Assembly: GCF_000384295.1 (NCBI RefSeq)
Contig: NZ_KB913037.1
Coordinates: 4,350,868 to 4,414,867, forward strand
Direction of reading: 5' to 3'
DNA from: Amycolatopsis balhimycina FH 1894
GTDB lineage: Bacteria; Actinomycetota; Actinomycetes; Mycobacteriales; Pseudonocardiaceae
Length of the DNA: 64,000 nt
Of this stretch, positions 38,070-47,876 are shown piece by piece. A program made the position numbers and the translations under genes. The first letter of the stretch is position 1. Each line of letters begins with the position of its first letter. Under the pieces are notes generated by a model. It did no database searches. It was not told the DNA's origin and worked only from the letters and a program-made list of their open reading frames with translations.

Positions 38070-40847
38070 TCACCGGAGTTCGGCGAGTTCGGCACGCACC
38101 TCACCGACGAGCTTCGGGTGCGCCCGCTCGTAAATGCGCACGGACATCGCGAGTTGTTCCCGCGCACCGTCGATGTCGCCCTTGGCCCGCAACACCCGGC
38201 CCAAGGTCAGCCGCAGCGCGCCCTCCCGCGCGACGAACTCGCGGCTGATCGCCAGGTCGATCGCCTCCCAGACGTACCTCTCGGCCGCCGTGTGGTCGCC
38301 GGCCCGCAGGCTGAGCTCGGCCAGCTTGTCCAGCGAGCCGACGACCTGGCCGTCGTCGCCCAGTTCGCGGTCGACGCGCAGGCCGTCGAGCTGGTGGGCG
38401 ATCGCGTCGGACAGCCGTCCTGCCCGCTTCTCCGCCTGCGCGCAGCTGCTGAGCGCCTGCCCGCGCAGCGTGACGTCGGGGGCTTCTTCGACGGCTTTGG
38501 CCAGCCGCTCGATGGCCTTGTCGTGTTCGCCGAGCCGGCTCAGCGCGCGGCCGAGGTGCAGGTCGGCCGAGGTCACCAGGCGCTCGTCGGTAAGCCCGGC
38601 GGACAGCTCCGCCGCCCGCTCGGCGTCGGCGAGGCCGAAGCCCGGCAGCTCGAAGGTCAGCGCGATCTCGCACCGCGCGAGCCGCAGCCAGCACTGCCCG
38701 GCGACGTCACCCGCGGCTTCGGCGGCGTCGACGCCGAGGTCGGCCATCCGCGTCCATTCGTCCGGCAGCGGGCAGGCGACCCGGTAGGTGTGCCCGAGCC
38801 GGGCCAGCTGCCAAACGTCGTCGTGGCGACCCGCGGCATACGCGGCGTCGAGGACCGCGAGGAGGTTCGGCCACTCGGCCGCGAACCACTCCTGCGCCTC
38901 GGCGAAGCCGGCCAGCGGCGGCATCGCGTCTTCGGCGAGCACGCCCGCGAAGTCGAGCGGATCGGTGACGCGGCCCAGCAGGCGCCGCGCCCGGTCGGCC
39001 ACCGCCTGGTAGTAGCGGACCGTCCAGCCGAGTGCTTCGTCGCGTTCCTTGTCGCCGAGCTCCTGTTCCGCGAGCTCACGCAGGTAGACCGCGACGAGGT
39101 CGTGCGGCACGAAGACGTCCCGCTCGGTCTCGGCGATGAGGTTGTGCGCGGCCAGCGCGCGCAGCCGGCGGCGAGCCTCGGCCACCGGGATCTGCGCGAC
39201 CGCGGCCATCAGGTGCGGCCCCACCATCACCCCGGGCACCGCGCCCAGCTGGAGGAACGTCTCGGCGATTTCGCCGGGCAGGCCGCGGAAGGAGACGTCG
39301 AACGCCGCGCGCACGCCGTCCTCGGCGCCCTCGACCTGCAGCCCCGCCAGCCGGGTGCGCTCGTTGCCGAGCTCGTCGACCAGCTCCTCCGCGGTGCGCT
39401 GCGCGCTCGCCGAGAGCCGCGCGCCCGCGATCCGGAGCGCGAGCGGGAGGTAGCCGCACAGCCGTGCGAGGGCGTGGTTGAGGCTGGCCGGCCCGGCGAG
39501 CTCCTCGATGAGCGCCACGGCGTCGTCGGGGGCGAGCGTGCCGAGCACCCGCTGCCTGGCCGCGTTCGACACGGCGAGCCCGTCGAGGCGCGACCGGCTG
39601 GTCACCACCGTCATCGTCCGCGCGCTCGGCGGCAGCAGCGGGCGCACCTGCTCGGCGGTCCGGGCGTCGTCGAGCAGCACCAGCATCCGCCGTCCGGCGA
39701 TCAGCGACCGGTACAGCGCGACGCGCTCGTGCAGCAGTTCCGGGATGTTCGCGGTTTCGACGCCGAGGCCCAGCAGGAACTGCGTGAGCAGCTCGGCCGG
39801 CTCCAGCGGCGGGTGGTGCGGGTCGAAGCCGCGCAGGGACGCGAACAGGACGCCGTCCGGGAACCGCCGCGCGATCCGGTGCGCCCACCACACGACCAGC
39901 GTGCTCTTGCCGACCCCGGCGGTGCCGCTGACCACGGCGATCGTGGTCTGCCCGGCCTCGGCGCGGGTGACCAGGCCGTCGAGCCAGGCCAGCTCGTCGC
40001 CGCGGCCGGCCAGGCTGGGCACCGCGGCGGGCAGCTGGGAAATCGCCCTCACGGGCTCGTCGACGACGGCACTTTCACGGGAAAGTGCCGCCCCCAGGTG
40101 GGAGCTTTCACGGGAAAGCGGCGGCAGGTCGTCGTTGAGCACGCGCTCGTGCAGCCACCGCAGCTCGGCACCGGGCTCGACGCCCAGCGTGCGGAGAGTG
40201 GCGCGCGAGACGGTCCGGTACAGCTCGAGCGCGTCCCCGCGCCGCCCGGCGTGGTACAGCGCCCGCATCAGCTGGCCCGCGGTCCGCTCGGCCAGCGGAT
40301 CGGCCCGGACGATCGGGCTCAGCTCGACGATCAGCTCCGCGTGCCTGCCGAGTCCGAGGTCGGCGTCGACGCGGGCGCCGTGCACGGCGAGGCGGAGGTC
40401 CTCCAGCTCGGGAGCCTGCAGGGAGTCGGGCACCCCGCCCAGCGCGGGGCCCTGCCACAGCGCGAGCGCTTCGGCGAGCAGCGGAGCCGCGACCTCCGGA
40501 CCGGCCTCCGCCGCGCGGTCGAGCAGCGTGCGCGCCCGGTGGACGTCGATCCAGCCGGGCTCGGCGTCCAGCCGGTACCCCGGCGGGGTGGTGTGGATGC
40601 CGGGACCGTCGATTTCGCGCAGGATCCGCCGCAGGTGCGAGACGTTGCCGTGGACGATGGTGCGCGCGGTCGCCGGCGGGTTGTGGCCCCACAGCGCGTC
40701 GATGATCTCGTCGAGCCCGACGACCTTGCCGGGCTTGAGGGCCAGCAGCGCGAGCAGGCCGCGGACGCCGGGACCGCCGATCGGGACGGGGTCGTCACCG
40801 CGGAACAGCTGGACCGGGCCGAGCAGCTGGAGCCGGGTTCGGGCCAT
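38070..40847 (-). CDS. AfsR/SARP-family transcriptional regulator with NB-ARC and TPR
   Basis: 925 residues. N-terminal OmpR-like winged helix (about 1-90), BTAD domain (about 95-240), a linker (about 241-280), an NB-ARC ATPase with P-loop GTAGVGKST (about 305-313) and RMLVLLDDAR as Walker B, then a helical TPR region to the end. This is the AfsR layout: an ATP-driven activator of secondary metabolism or stress genes. No biosynthetic cluster is near, so its regulon is elsewhere. ATG at 40847 preferred over GTG at 40859, which overlaps the ribosome site. The linker encodes two LSRES repeats derived from a palindromic motif. Confidence 0.92.
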   Translation of the reverse strand: MARTRLQLLGPVQLFRGDDPVPIGGPGVRGLLALLALKPGKVVGLDEIIDALWGHNPPATARTIVHGNVSHLRRILREIDGPGIHTTPPGYRLDAEPGWIDVHRARTLLDRAAEAGPEVAAPLLAEALALWQGPALGGVPDSLQAPELEDLRLAVHGARVDADLGLGRHAELIVELSPIVRADPLAERTAGQLMRALYHAGRRGDALELYRTVSRATLRTLGVEPGAELRWLHERVLNDDLPPLSRESSHLGAALSRESAVVDEPVRAISQLPAAVPSLAGRGDELAWLDGLVTRAEAGQTTIAVVSGTAGVGKSTLVVWWAHRIARRFPDGVLFASLRGFDPHHPPLEPAELLTQFLLGLGVETANIPELLHERVALYRSLIAGRRMLVLLDDARTAEQVRPLLPPSARTMTVVTSRSRLDGLAVSNAARQRVLGTLAPDDAVALIEELAGPASLNHALARLCGYLPLALRIAGARLSASAQRTAEELVDELGNERTRLAGLQVEGAEDGVRAAFDVSFRGLPGEIAETFLQLGAVPGVMVGPHLMAAVAQIPVAEARRRLRALAAHNLIAETERDVFVPHDLVAVYLRELAEQELGDKERDEALGWTVRYYQAVADRARRLLGRVTDPLDFAGVLAEDAMPPLAGFAEAQEWFAAEWPNLLAVLDAAYAAGRHDDVWQLARLGHTYRVACPLPDEWTRMADLGVDAAEAAGDVAGQCWLRLARCEIALTFELPGFGLADAERAAELSAGLTDERLVTSADLHLGRALSRLGEHDKAIERLAKAVEEAPDVTLRGQALSSCAQAEKRAGRLSDAIAHQLDGLRVDRELGDDGQVVGSLDKLAELSLRAGDHTAAERYVWEAIDLAISREFVAREGALRLTLGRVLRAKGDIDGAREQLAMSVRIYERAHPKLVGEVRAELAELR
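40068..40119. repeat. Palindromic repeat inside the AfsR-like gene
   Basis: GGCACTTTCACGGGAAAGTGCC (40068-40089) is an inverted repeat, and GCTTTCACGGGAAAGC (40104-40119) repeats its core. They encode the LSRES...LSRES segment of the linker between BTAD and NB-ARC. The same design, with CACGTG in place of CACGGG, occurs between genes at 60879-60921. Confidence 0.8.
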
Positions 40848-41001
40848 GCTCGCGGCCACCTCCCCAGGTCTCGCCGGAGAATCAAACCTACCGTGGGCAC
40901 CGGCTGCCGGGCAGCGCCGGTACCAGGTGTTTTGGTGGTTCTCCGAATTCCGCAGCGAGGACCCGGACGACCTGCGACATCCCCTTCGGCGAACAGCAAG
41001 T

Positions 41002-41052
41002 CCGTGAATGGCACATTGAAGGACTTAGAGTCCTTCAATGTGCCATTCACGG
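41002..41052. repeat. 24-bp perfect palindrome, second copy of the def/GH15 palindrome
   Basis: Arms 41002-41025 and 41029-41052 (CCGTGAATGGCACATTGAAG and complement) pair perfectly around TAG. It matches the element at 14146-14204 except for one symmetric base (GAAGG instead of GAGGG), so both strands of the stem changed together. Confidence 0.9.
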
Positions 41053-41102
41053 CTTTTGCCGGGTTGACTGGACTGGACCGGGTTGACTGGGCCGGATATG
41101 AC

Positions 41103-41145
41103 ACGACCCCGTACCACCGGTCCCGATCCGGTGGTACGGGGTCGT
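41103..41145. terminator. 18-bp perfect hairpin
   Basis: ACGACCCCGTACCACCGG (41103-41120) pairs perfectly with 41128-41145 around a seven-base loop. Not adjacent to any stop: 350 bases beyond the end of ectD. Confidence 0.7.
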
Positions 41146-41364
41146 GCTGGAGCTCCGGCCGGGCCGCCTGGGGGCACGGTCCGCCCGTCCGCCGCCGAGG
41201 GCTACCGGGCGGGTGGGCTCACCCCGAGCGAAGCACCGCCGGTCGTCCGCGAAGACGTGTTGCGCGGACCACACGTCCGCACGGTGGCGACACGGTAACA
41301 AAGCGCACCGGATCAGTCACCGCCGGGTCAGGTCGTGTCCCGAATGACCTTTTCTCACAGAAGG

Positions 41365-41492
41365 CTCAACGTCTTTCGGGGGCTCCGGGTGGCGGAGCCC
41401 CCGGCCCCGGGGCGAAGCCCCGGAATGACTCAGCGTCTTTCGGGGCTCCGGGTGGCGAAGCCCCCAGCCCCGGGGCGAAGCCCCGGAATGAC
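41365..41492. repeat. Tandem 64-bp repeat abutting the ectD stop
   Basis: Two near-identical units, 41365-41428 and 41429-41491, each starting CTCA(A/G)CGTCTTTCGGGG and ending GGGGCGAAGCCCCGGAATGA. Each has two GC hairpins (GGGCTCC...GGAGCCC type and CCCCGGGGCGAAGCCCCGG). The second unit ends right at the ectD stop at 41493-41495. Probably terminator modules duplicated in tandem. Confidence 0.85.
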
Positions 41493-42395
41493 TCAGCGCG
41501 AGATCGGCGTCGAATCGCGTCCGGCGATGAAGGCGGGCCGCGGGGTGCTCGCCGCGAACGGCTCCCGCAGGGCGTTCTCCACGCTGTTGAACACCAGGAA
41601 GATGTTCGAGCGCGGGTACGGGGTGATGTTGTTCCCGGAGCCGTGCATGATGTTCGAGTCGAACCACAGCGCCGAGCCCGCCTGGCCGGTGAACTGGTCG
41701 ATGCCGTACTCGGCCGCCATCTTCGTGATGTCGTCCTCGTTCGGCACGCCGACCCGCTGGTCCTTGAGCGAGCTCTTGTAGTTGTCGTCCGGCGTCTCGC
41801 CGGCGCACTGGACGAACGTCCGGTGCGAACCCGGCATGATCATCAGGCCGCCGTTGAACGGGTGGTTGTCCGTCAGCGCGATGGAGCAGCTGACCGCGCG
41901 CGGGGACGGCATGCCGTCCTCCGCGTGCCAGGTTTCGAAGTCCGAGTGCCAGTAGAACCCGGTGCCCTTGAACCCCGGCATGTAGTTGACGCGGCTCTGG
42001 TGGAGGTACACCTCGGAGCCCAGCAGCTGCCGGGCCCGGTCCAGCACGCGCGGGTCGCGCACCAGCTCGGCGATCAGGTCCGAGATTTCGTGGACGTCGA
42101 AGATCGACCGGACCTCACCGGTCTTCGCCTCGGCGATCACGCGCTCGTCCTGGGCGAGCTCCCGGTCGGAGGACAGCCGCACCAGCTCCTGCCAGTACGT
42201 CTGGACCTCTCCGACGGAGAGCGTGTCCTCGACCACGGTGTAACCCTTGGTCTCGTGGTTCGCCAGCGTCGCGGCGTCGATCGGGCCGTCGGCTTCGGTA
42301 CCCCACACGGTGGGGTGCACGCGCGGCAGCTGCGCCGGCGTACCGGTGATCCGGGTCGGGTAGCGGTCGTCGACCCGGGTGTCCGTCAGCGTCAC
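41493..42395 (-). CDS. ectD: Ectoine hydroxylase EctD
   Basis: Fe(II)/2-oxoglutarate dioxygenase converting ectoine to 5-hydroxyectoine. 300 residues. Iron ligands are H150 and D152 in WHSDFETWHAEDGMP and H251 in IMHGSGNN; the EctD signature GFYWHSDFETWHAEDGMP is complete, and R in SPRA/YPRSN binds 2-oxoglutarate. GTG start. Last gene of the ectABCD operon, 30 bases after ectC. Confidence 0.97.
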   Translation of the reverse strand: MTLTDTRVDDRYPTRITGTPAQLPRVHPTVWGTEADGPIDAATLANHETKGYTVVEDTLSVGEVQTYWQELVRLSSDRELAQDERVIAEAKTGEVRSIFDVHEISDLIAELVRDPRVLDRARQLLGSEVYLHQSRVNYMPGFKGTGFYWHSDFETWHAEDGMPSPRAVSCSIALTDNHPFNGGLMIMPGSHRTFVQCAGETPDDNYKSSLKDQRVGVPNEDDITKMAAEYGIDQFTGQAGSALWFDSNIMHGSGNNITPYPRSNIFLVFNSVENALREPFAASTPRPAFIAGRDSTPISR

Positions 42396-42425
42396 GGGCT
42401 TCGCCTCCTGATTCCTCGCCGGTTC

Positions 42426-42818
42426 CTACGCGTCCTCGGTGATCAGCGGGTACACACCGTTTTCGTCGTGCACCTCGCGGCCGGTCACCGGGGGGTTGAA
42501 CACGCACACGCACTTGATCTCGGTCTTCGGCCGGACCTGGTGCTTGTCGTGGTCGTTGAGCAGGTACAGCGTCCCGGGCTTGAGCTCGTACACCTTGCCG
42601 GTGGCCAGGTCCTCGATCTCGCCCTCGCCGGAGGTGATGAACACGGCCTCGATGTGGTTGGCGTACCAGAAGTCGTTGACCGTCCCCGCGTACAGCGTGG
42701 TCTCGTGCACCGAGAAGCCGACGCCCTCCTTGGCGAGGATGATCCGCTTGCTGCGCCAGTTCTCGGTCTTGATGTCGGCGTCGGTGTCGGTGATCTCGTC
42801 GAGCGTGCGGACGAGCAC
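42426..42818 (-). CDS. ectC: L-ectoine synthase EctC
   Basis: Cupin enzyme closing the tetrahydropyrimidine ring of ectoine. 130 residues, normal length. [35 protein letters not shown] and [19 protein letters not shown] are typical, with the metal-binding Glu, Tyr and His set. GTG start; 11 bases after ectB. Confidence 0.97.
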   Translation of the reverse strand: MLVRTLDEITDTDADIKTENWRSKRIILAKEGVGFSVHETTLYAGTVNDFWYANHIEAVFITSGEGEIEDLATGKVYELKPGTLYLLNDHDKHQVRPKTEIKCVCVFNPPVTGREVHDENGVYPLITEDA

Positions 42819-42829
42819 GGCGTACTCCC

Positions 42830-44083
42830 TTACTTGGTCAGGACGGCCTTGATGGACTCGTCGATGATCGACAAGCCCTGCGTGAGCTCGTCGTCGGTCA
42901 GCGTGAGCGGCGGCAGCAGCTTCATGACTTCGCCGTCGGGGCCGGAGGTTTCCATCAGCAGACCGCGGGCGAACGCCTCGGCGCAGACCCGGCCGGCCAG
43001 GTCACCGTCCGCGAACTCGATGCCGCGCGCCAGGCCTCGGCCCTTCGCGAACAGCTTCGCCTCCGGGTAGGCCTCGACGATGCCCGAGAACGCGGCGGCG
43101 ATGCGCTCGCCCTTCGCCTTGGTCGACTTCTCGAGCTCGTCGTCGCTCCAGTAGGCGTCGATCGCCTCGGTCGCGGTGACGAACGCGGGGCTGATGCCGC
43201 GGAAGGTGCCGTTGTGCTCGCCGGGCTCCCAGACGTCGAGCTCCGGCTTGATGAGCGTCAACGCCATCGGGAGGCCGTAGCCGCTGATGGACTTCGACAG
43301 GCAGACGATGTCCGGCGTGATCCCGGCGTCCTCGAAGGAGAAGAACGGCCCGGTGCGGCCGCAGCCCATCTGGACGTCGTCGAGGATCAGCAGGATGTTG
43401 TGGCGCTTGCAGAGGTCGTCGAGACCCTTCAGCCACTCCAGGCGCGCGGCGTTGATGCCGCCTTCGCCCTGCACGCCTTCGACGATCACCGCGGCCGGCT
43501 CGTTGAGCCCGCTGCCGGAGTCCTGCAGGAGCTTCTCGAAGTAGAGGAAGTCCGGCATCGCGCCGTCGAAGTACTTGTCGTACGGCATCGGGGTGGCGTG
43601 CACCAGCGGGACGCCGGCGCCGCCGCGCTTCATCGAGTTGCCGGTGACTGACAACGCGCCCAGCGTCATGCCGTGGAAGGCGTTGGTGAAGTTGATGACC
43701 GACTCGCGGCCGGTCACCTTGCGCGCCAGCTTCAGCGCCGCTTCGACGGCGTTCGCGCCGCCCGGCCCGGGGAAGACGACCTTGTAGCCGTACCCGCGCG
43801 GGTCGAGGATCTTGTCTCGGAAGGTCTGCAGGAAGTCGCGCTTGGCCACGGTGAACATGTCGAGCGCGTGGGTGACGCCGTCACGCTGGATGTAGTCGAT
43901 CAGGGCCTGCTTCAGCCGCGGGTTGTTGTGCCCGTAGTTGAGCGCGCCGGCCCCGGCGAAGAAGTCCAGATAGGGCTTTCCGCTCTCGTCGTGCAGCCAG
44001 CTGCCCTGCGCGCGGTCGAACACGACCGGCCAGCCGCGGCTGTAGCTGCGGACTTCGGATTCGAGCTCTTCGAAGATGCTCAT
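42830..44083 (-). CDS. ectB: Diaminobutyrate--2-oxoglutarate aminotransferase EctB
   Basis: Makes L-2,4-diaminobutyrate from aspartate semialdehyde. 417 residues, class III PLP aminotransferase. [14 protein letters not shown] holds the Asp that binds the PLP ring and K264 in [10 protein letters not shown] forms the Schiff base. ATG at 44083, 16 bases after the ectA stop. Confidence 0.97.
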   Translation of the reverse strand: MSIFEELESEVRSYSRGWPVVFDRAQGSWLHDESGKPYLDFFAGAGALNYGHNNPRLKQALIDYIQRDGVTHALDMFTVAKRDFLQTFRDKILDPRGYGYKVVFPGPGGANAVEAALKLARKVTGRESVINFTNAFHGMTLGALSVTGNSMKRGGAGVPLVHATPMPYDKYFDGAMPDFLYFEKLLQDSGSGLNEPAAVIVEGVQGEGGINAARLEWLKGLDDLCKRHNILLILDDVQMGCGRTGPFFSFEDAGITPDIVCLSKSISGYGLPMALTLIKPELDVWEPGEHNGTFRGISPAFVTATEAIDAYWSDDELEKSTKAKGERIAAAFSGIVEAYPEAKLFAKGRGLARGIEFADGDLAGRVCAEAFARGLLMETSGPDGEVMKLLPPLTLTDDELTQGLSIIDESIKAVLTK

Positions 44084-44099
44084 GCGGTTTCTTTCTCTC

Positions 44100-44609
44100 C
44101 TACTCGCCCGGATTCGCAGGCGCCGTCAGCGGACCGATGCGGTAAAGGTCTTCGGCCAGGTGCCCGGCTTCGGGGAATTCGTCCCCGCCGAACAGCACAC
44201 TGGTTTCCATCGCGGCGTTCCACCGCTTCGCGAACGACGTGAACAGCCGGATGGACGCCTCGTTGTCCGGGGTGATGGTGGTCTCGAGGTAACGCACTCC
44301 CTCGCCGACCAGGCGCGTGTACAGCGCGTCGAGCAGGGCCCCGGCCAGGCCTTTTCCGCGCTGGGACGCGTCGACCGCGACCTGCCAGACGAGCGCCGCC
44401 TCGGGCTCGTCCGGCCTGCGGTAGGCGATGACGAAACCGACCGCCCTGCCGTCCTCACGCGCGACCACCGAAGACTCGGCGAAATCGCGGCACCACAGCA
44501 TGTATGCGTACGGCGAGTTGAGATCGAGCTTGGCGGAATCACGCGCGATTCGCCACAGCTCCGCGCCGTCGGCCTTGGTCGGGGATTCGATCAAGTGCGT
44601 TACGGACAT
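44100..44609 (-). CDS. ectA: Diaminobutyrate acetyltransferase EctA
   Basis: Acetylates L-2,4-diaminobutyrate. 169-residue GNAT protein: [22 protein letters not shown] is the acetyl-CoA loop and [21 protein letters not shown] the substrate part. The ATG at 44609 gives the normal length and the typical [22 protein letters not shown] start; a longer frame upstream is low in similarity. First gene of ectABCD. Confidence 0.95.
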   Translation of the reverse strand: MSVTHLIESPTKADGAELWRIARDSAKLDLNSPYAYMLWCRDFAESSVVAREDGRAVGFVIAYRRPDEPEAALVWQVAVDASQRGKGLAGALLDALYTRLVGEGVRYLETTITPDNEASIRLFTSFAKRWNAAMETSVLFGGDEFPEAGHLAEDLYRIGPLTAPANPGE

Positions 44610-44826
44610 ACTCAGGAAACGTAACAGAGAATTTTCCGCTCGCCAGCGACGCAGCTCACGACCCCCGCAATGACCTGCGGCGACGCGGAGTACCCGGTGA
44701 GCAGTCCCACAAACATGTTTGACGCGGATGGTGCATGGGCACACGCGCCCAGGGCGCGTGCTCGTGGCGCACGTCCTCCCCGCACGATGAACCCAAACCG
44801 GACTGATCGCAAGGCGACGGGCCGGA
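44610..44826. promoter_or_regulatory. Probable ectABCD promoter region
   Basis: 217 bases between ectA and the patatin gene end. It has the palindrome AAACATGTTT (44711-44720), about 100 bases before ectA, and a hairpin CACGCGCCC/GGGCGCGTG (44742-44760), which may end the patatin gene. Regulatory roles are inferred from position. Confidence 0.5.
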
Positions 44827-47772
44827 TCAGGCGCCGCGGCGGTGCCGGATCCGCCGCCAGATCCCGCTCACCGGCATCACGACCGCGGGCAGGATCAGCA
44901 GTCCGGAGACCACCAGCCACCACACGGCGCCTTCGCCGCGCCGCCAGCCCGCCACCACGCTGCCGAGCCAGCCGAAGAACGGCTGGGCCAGCGGGGGCAG
45001 GAACGCCGCCGACAGCAGCGCCGCGACGACGACGACGCCGAGCACGGCGAACAGCTTCCGCGCGGTCCGGCCCGTCGTGAGCAGGGCCGTCGCCAGGTAG
45101 ACGACCGCGCCCGCGAGGACCGGCAGGCCGACCCACTGCAGCACCGAGCCGCCGTTGCTGCCGAGCACCAGCCCGGCCAGCAGGGCCAGCACGCCGGCCG
45201 CGAGCGAGCCCGCCGTGCCGAGCCGGGACGCGCCTTGGGAAACCTTCGCCGTGCTCCTGGCGACGGTCCGCAGCATGCCCGCGACCGTCTGCGGCCAGCC
45301 GCCGGGCAACTGGAACGCGACCGTCCCGGCGTTGACCGTCGCGGCGCCGAGCGCGACCAGGGTCCGGGTCAGCCGCGCGGTGCCCTGCTCGCCGGCGAGC
45401 TTCTCCGCCGAGACGCGGCAGGCCTGGAACTGGGCCTGCGCGGTCCCGACGTCGGCACGGGGCAGGTCCTCCTTCAGCGCGTCCTCGATGCCACGGCGGT
45501 CGTCGGCGTCGTAGCGCGACGCGAGCGTGACGACCGGCAGTTCCTCCGCGGCGATCTCGGCCTGGCGCGCGCGGGCCAGCACCATGGCCGTCACCGGCAT
45601 GCTGAGTGGCCGGCCGGGTTCGAACTCGACCGGCTGGAGGTCGGCGTCGAGCCCGAGGAACGCCAGTTCGGCGGTCAGCTGGTCGCGCAGCTCGGCCGTC
45701 TCGGCCGGGGTGCACCGGTCCCGTTCGTCCGGCTTGCGCCAGAGCGGGCCGAACGCGGCGACGAGCTCGTCGCGGAACCGGTCCCGCCCGACGATCTCCC
45801 GCAGCGTCTCCAGGCGGACCGGGTCGAGCAGGCACTGCGCCAGCCAGCCCGCGCCGTCCACGCGGCCCCACATCCAGTCACTGGCCCGCCACGACGCCTT
45901 GTAGAAGGCGCCGAAATAGCTCGCCTGCATCCCGGTCAGCTTGTCCCACGACCGGCGCCGCGTCATGTCCAGCAGCGTCCGCGAATCGGCGCTGACCTGC
46001 ACCAAGTCGACCCGCTGGTCGACCGAAGGCGCCTGCGCGAGCAGCCCGCGCGTCGCCACGTGCAGCGTCACCAGCCGGGCCTGGACGACGTCGTCGGCCG
46101 CGGCGTCCGGGCCCAGCGCCAGCCAGTTCAGCAGCGTGGTCACCGTGCCGGCGTCGTCTTCGGCGGCCAGTGCCTGCAGTGTCGGCGCCGCCGCACGCAG
46201 GCCCGCGATCACCATCGGCCACGCCTCGGCGACCGCCGCCGACTGACCAAGGCCCGCCCATTCCTCGGCGAGCTCACGGATCCAGGCTTCGAGGGTGCTG
46301 CTCGCGCCGGGCCCGGCGTGCGCGGCGACCCACTGCGCGAGCCGCACGCCGCGCCCGGCGGTCCGGCGCGCCACGTGCAGCTGGGCGCGCGCGTCGTTGA
46401 GCTCCTTCGCGCGGGTGGCGTCCGGCCGGAGCCGGAACCCGGCGTTGATCAGCTGCAGGCCGGTCGCGACGGCGTCGTCGAGCGCGGTCGTCCGGTAACC
46501 GACCAGCTCGGGCACCGTCAGGGCGGCGGGCGGCGGCCCGGCCGGGACGCCGCTGCTCAGCCCGGTCACGGCGATCGCGCGCAGCTGCCGCGACATCCCG
46601 GACGCCCACTCGCGGTCCGGAGTGTCCGCATCGGACAGTGCGTACCGGCGCGCGGCGACCCGGACGAGCTCGGCGGCGTCCTCGGCGGTCCGCCGCTCGA
46701 GGTAGGCGGCGGCGATCCGCTCGTCCACCAGGCATTCCGGCCCGCCGCGCAGCCCGAGCGCAGCCAGCGAGACCCGCGTGTCCCGGGCGCGGAGCACGGC
46801 GTCGTTGTGCCGGGTCAGGTCGTCCAGCTCGGCGCTGATCGACTGGCTCATCACGGTGTTGACGACCTTGGCCATCGCGTTCGACAGCAGCGGCGGGTTC
46901 GCCGCGTCGCAGCCGACGGCGTCGGTCTCGCGCTCGCCGGTCGGCACGACGTAGAGCAGCAGCCGCCGGACGTCCGCGTGCGACGGGCGCTCGAAGATCT
47001 CGCGCAGCGCCGGCCGCAGCGGCTTGTTCAGCAGCACGCCACCGTCGGTCAACCAGTGCGACCGCGTCAGCTCGGTGTACGGCGTCATGTCGGGGTGCAG
47101 CCGGTCGGTGCCGTCGGCGCCGACCGGCATCCGGGACAGCTCGAACGCGCCGGGGAACGACGCGGTGGAGCGGGCCGCCAGCGCGAGCGGCCCCTCCACC
47201 CCGTTCGTCCACAGTGGACCGCAGAACCGGAAGAGCATCCGGTGTTCGGTGTCGCGCACCAGGTTCCCGAGCGCGTCGTCGAACCGGGTGGTCTCGCCGT
47301 CGATCATCGTGCCGGTGAGCAGCACGGTGATGTCGGGCTCCTCGGCGGGCGGAGTGCCCTTGCCGGTGATGTCCCGCAGGGCCATCTCGACGTCGCCGAG
47401 CAGCACGCGGTCCCCGTCGAGCACCGACCGCGGCCGGCCCTCGCGGGCATCCCGGATCAGGTTCTCCAGCGAGCCGACGGTGATCCAGGTGTCCCGCAGA
47501 ACCTGCGGCGTGGAGCCGAACGCCTCGGCCAGGCCCAGGCAGGCGGCGTTGATCCCGCCGGCACTGGTGCCGGTCAGGACGTCGACCGAAACGGTCGCGC
47601 GCAGCACGTCGAGGAGCTTCCGGTACAGCCCGGGCTCGGCGTCACCCCGCGACTCCCGCAGCAATTGCGACGTCTCGGTGGCGACCCCGCCCATCCAGAT
47701 GGCCAGGCTGGCGCCCCCGACCATGGTCACGGCCAGGCGGATCTCCTGCTGCCAAGGTTCAGTTTCGGCCAT
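44827..47772 (-). CDS. Patatin-like protein with DUF3376 and C-terminal membrane spans
   Basis: 981 residues. N-terminal patatin phospholipase domain with nucleophile S70 in LTGTSAGGIN, oxyanion region MVGGASLAIWMGG and the dyad Asp D243 in LTDGG. The middle (about 260-820) matches the patatin-related/DUF3376 group of actinobacteria; the C-terminus has four to five spans (about 855-965). It is probably a membrane-bound lipid hydrolase of unknown substrate. ATG at 47772 has GGGG six bases upstream. Confidence 0.88.
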   Translation of the reverse strand: MAETEPWQQEIRLAVTMVGGASLAIWMGGVATETSQLLRESRGDAEPGLYRKLLDVLRATVSVDVLTGTSAGGINAACLGLAEAFGSTPQVLRDTWITVGSLENLIRDAREGRPRSVLDGDRVLLGDVEMALRDITGKGTPPAEEPDITVLLTGTMIDGETTRFDDALGNLVRDTEHRMLFRFCGPLWTNGVEGPLALAARSTASFPGAFELSRMPVGADGTDRLHPDMTPYTELTRSHWLTDGGVLLNKPLRPALREIFERPSHADVRRLLLYVVPTGERETDAVGCDAANPPLLSNAMAKVVNTVMSQSISAELDDLTRHNDAVLRARDTRVSLAALGLRGGPECLVDERIAAAYLERRTAEDAAELVRVAARRYALSDADTPDREWASGMSRQLRAIAVTGLSSGVPAGPPPAALTVPELVGYRTTALDDAVATGLQLINAGFRLRPDATRAKELNDARAQLHVARRTAGRGVRLAQWVAAHAGPGASSTLEAWIRELAEEWAGLGQSAAVAEAWPMVIAGLRAAAPTLQALAAEDDAGTVTTLLNWLALGPDAAADDVVQARLVTLHVATRGLLAQAPSVDQRVDLVQVSADSRTLLDMTRRRSWDKLTGMQASYFGAFYKASWRASDWMWGRVDGAGWLAQCLLDPVRLETLREIVGRDRFRDELVAAFGPLWRKPDERDRCTPAETAELRDQLTAELAFLGLDADLQPVEFEPGRPLSMPVTAMVLARARQAEIAAEELPVVTLASRYDADDRRGIEDALKEDLPRADVGTAQAQFQACRVSAEKLAGEQGTARLTRTLVALGAATVNAGTVAFQLPGGWPQTVAGMLRTVARSTAKVSQGASRLGTAGSLAAGVLALLAGLVLGSNGGSVLQWVGLPVLAGAVVYLATALLTTGRTARKLFAVLGVVVVAALLSAAFLPPLAQPFFGWLGSVVAGWRRGEGAVWWLVVSGLLILPAVVMPVSGIWRRIRHRRGA

Positions 47773-47876
47773 GGGGCACCCCTGCCGGCTAGTCGTCCTG
47801 ACGGACAGTAGAGGCCGGAAGTGAGCACGGGGATACGTCCGGGTGTACGGCCGTTCGGGTGGACTTGCTCGCCCGC

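Larger units (their letters stand above)
40848..41492. other. Gene-free stretch between the AfsR-like gene and ectD
   Basis: 645 bases with no gene supported. It contains the second copy of the TCCGTGAATGGCAC palindrome, another perfect 18-bp hairpin and a tandem repeat, each listed separately. The part next to 40850 should hold the promoter of the AfsR-like gene. Confidence 0.7.

Noticed and set aside
38070..40847. AfsR-like regulator as cluster-situated regulator of a biosynthetic gene cluster
   Set aside because: No polyketide, peptide synthetase, terpene or RiPP biosynthetic gene lies in the window around it; the neighbours are ectoine genes and a membrane protein.
38040..43070. 1676-codon open frame on the plus strand across the AfsR-like gene and ectD-ectC
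   Set aside because: Covers clearly real genes on the other strand and the intergenic repeats; composition is that of an antisense frame.
44842..47811. 989-codon open plus-strand frame opposite the patatin-like gene
   Set aside because: Antisense of a protein with complete catalytic motifs; no start signal and no recognisable domain.
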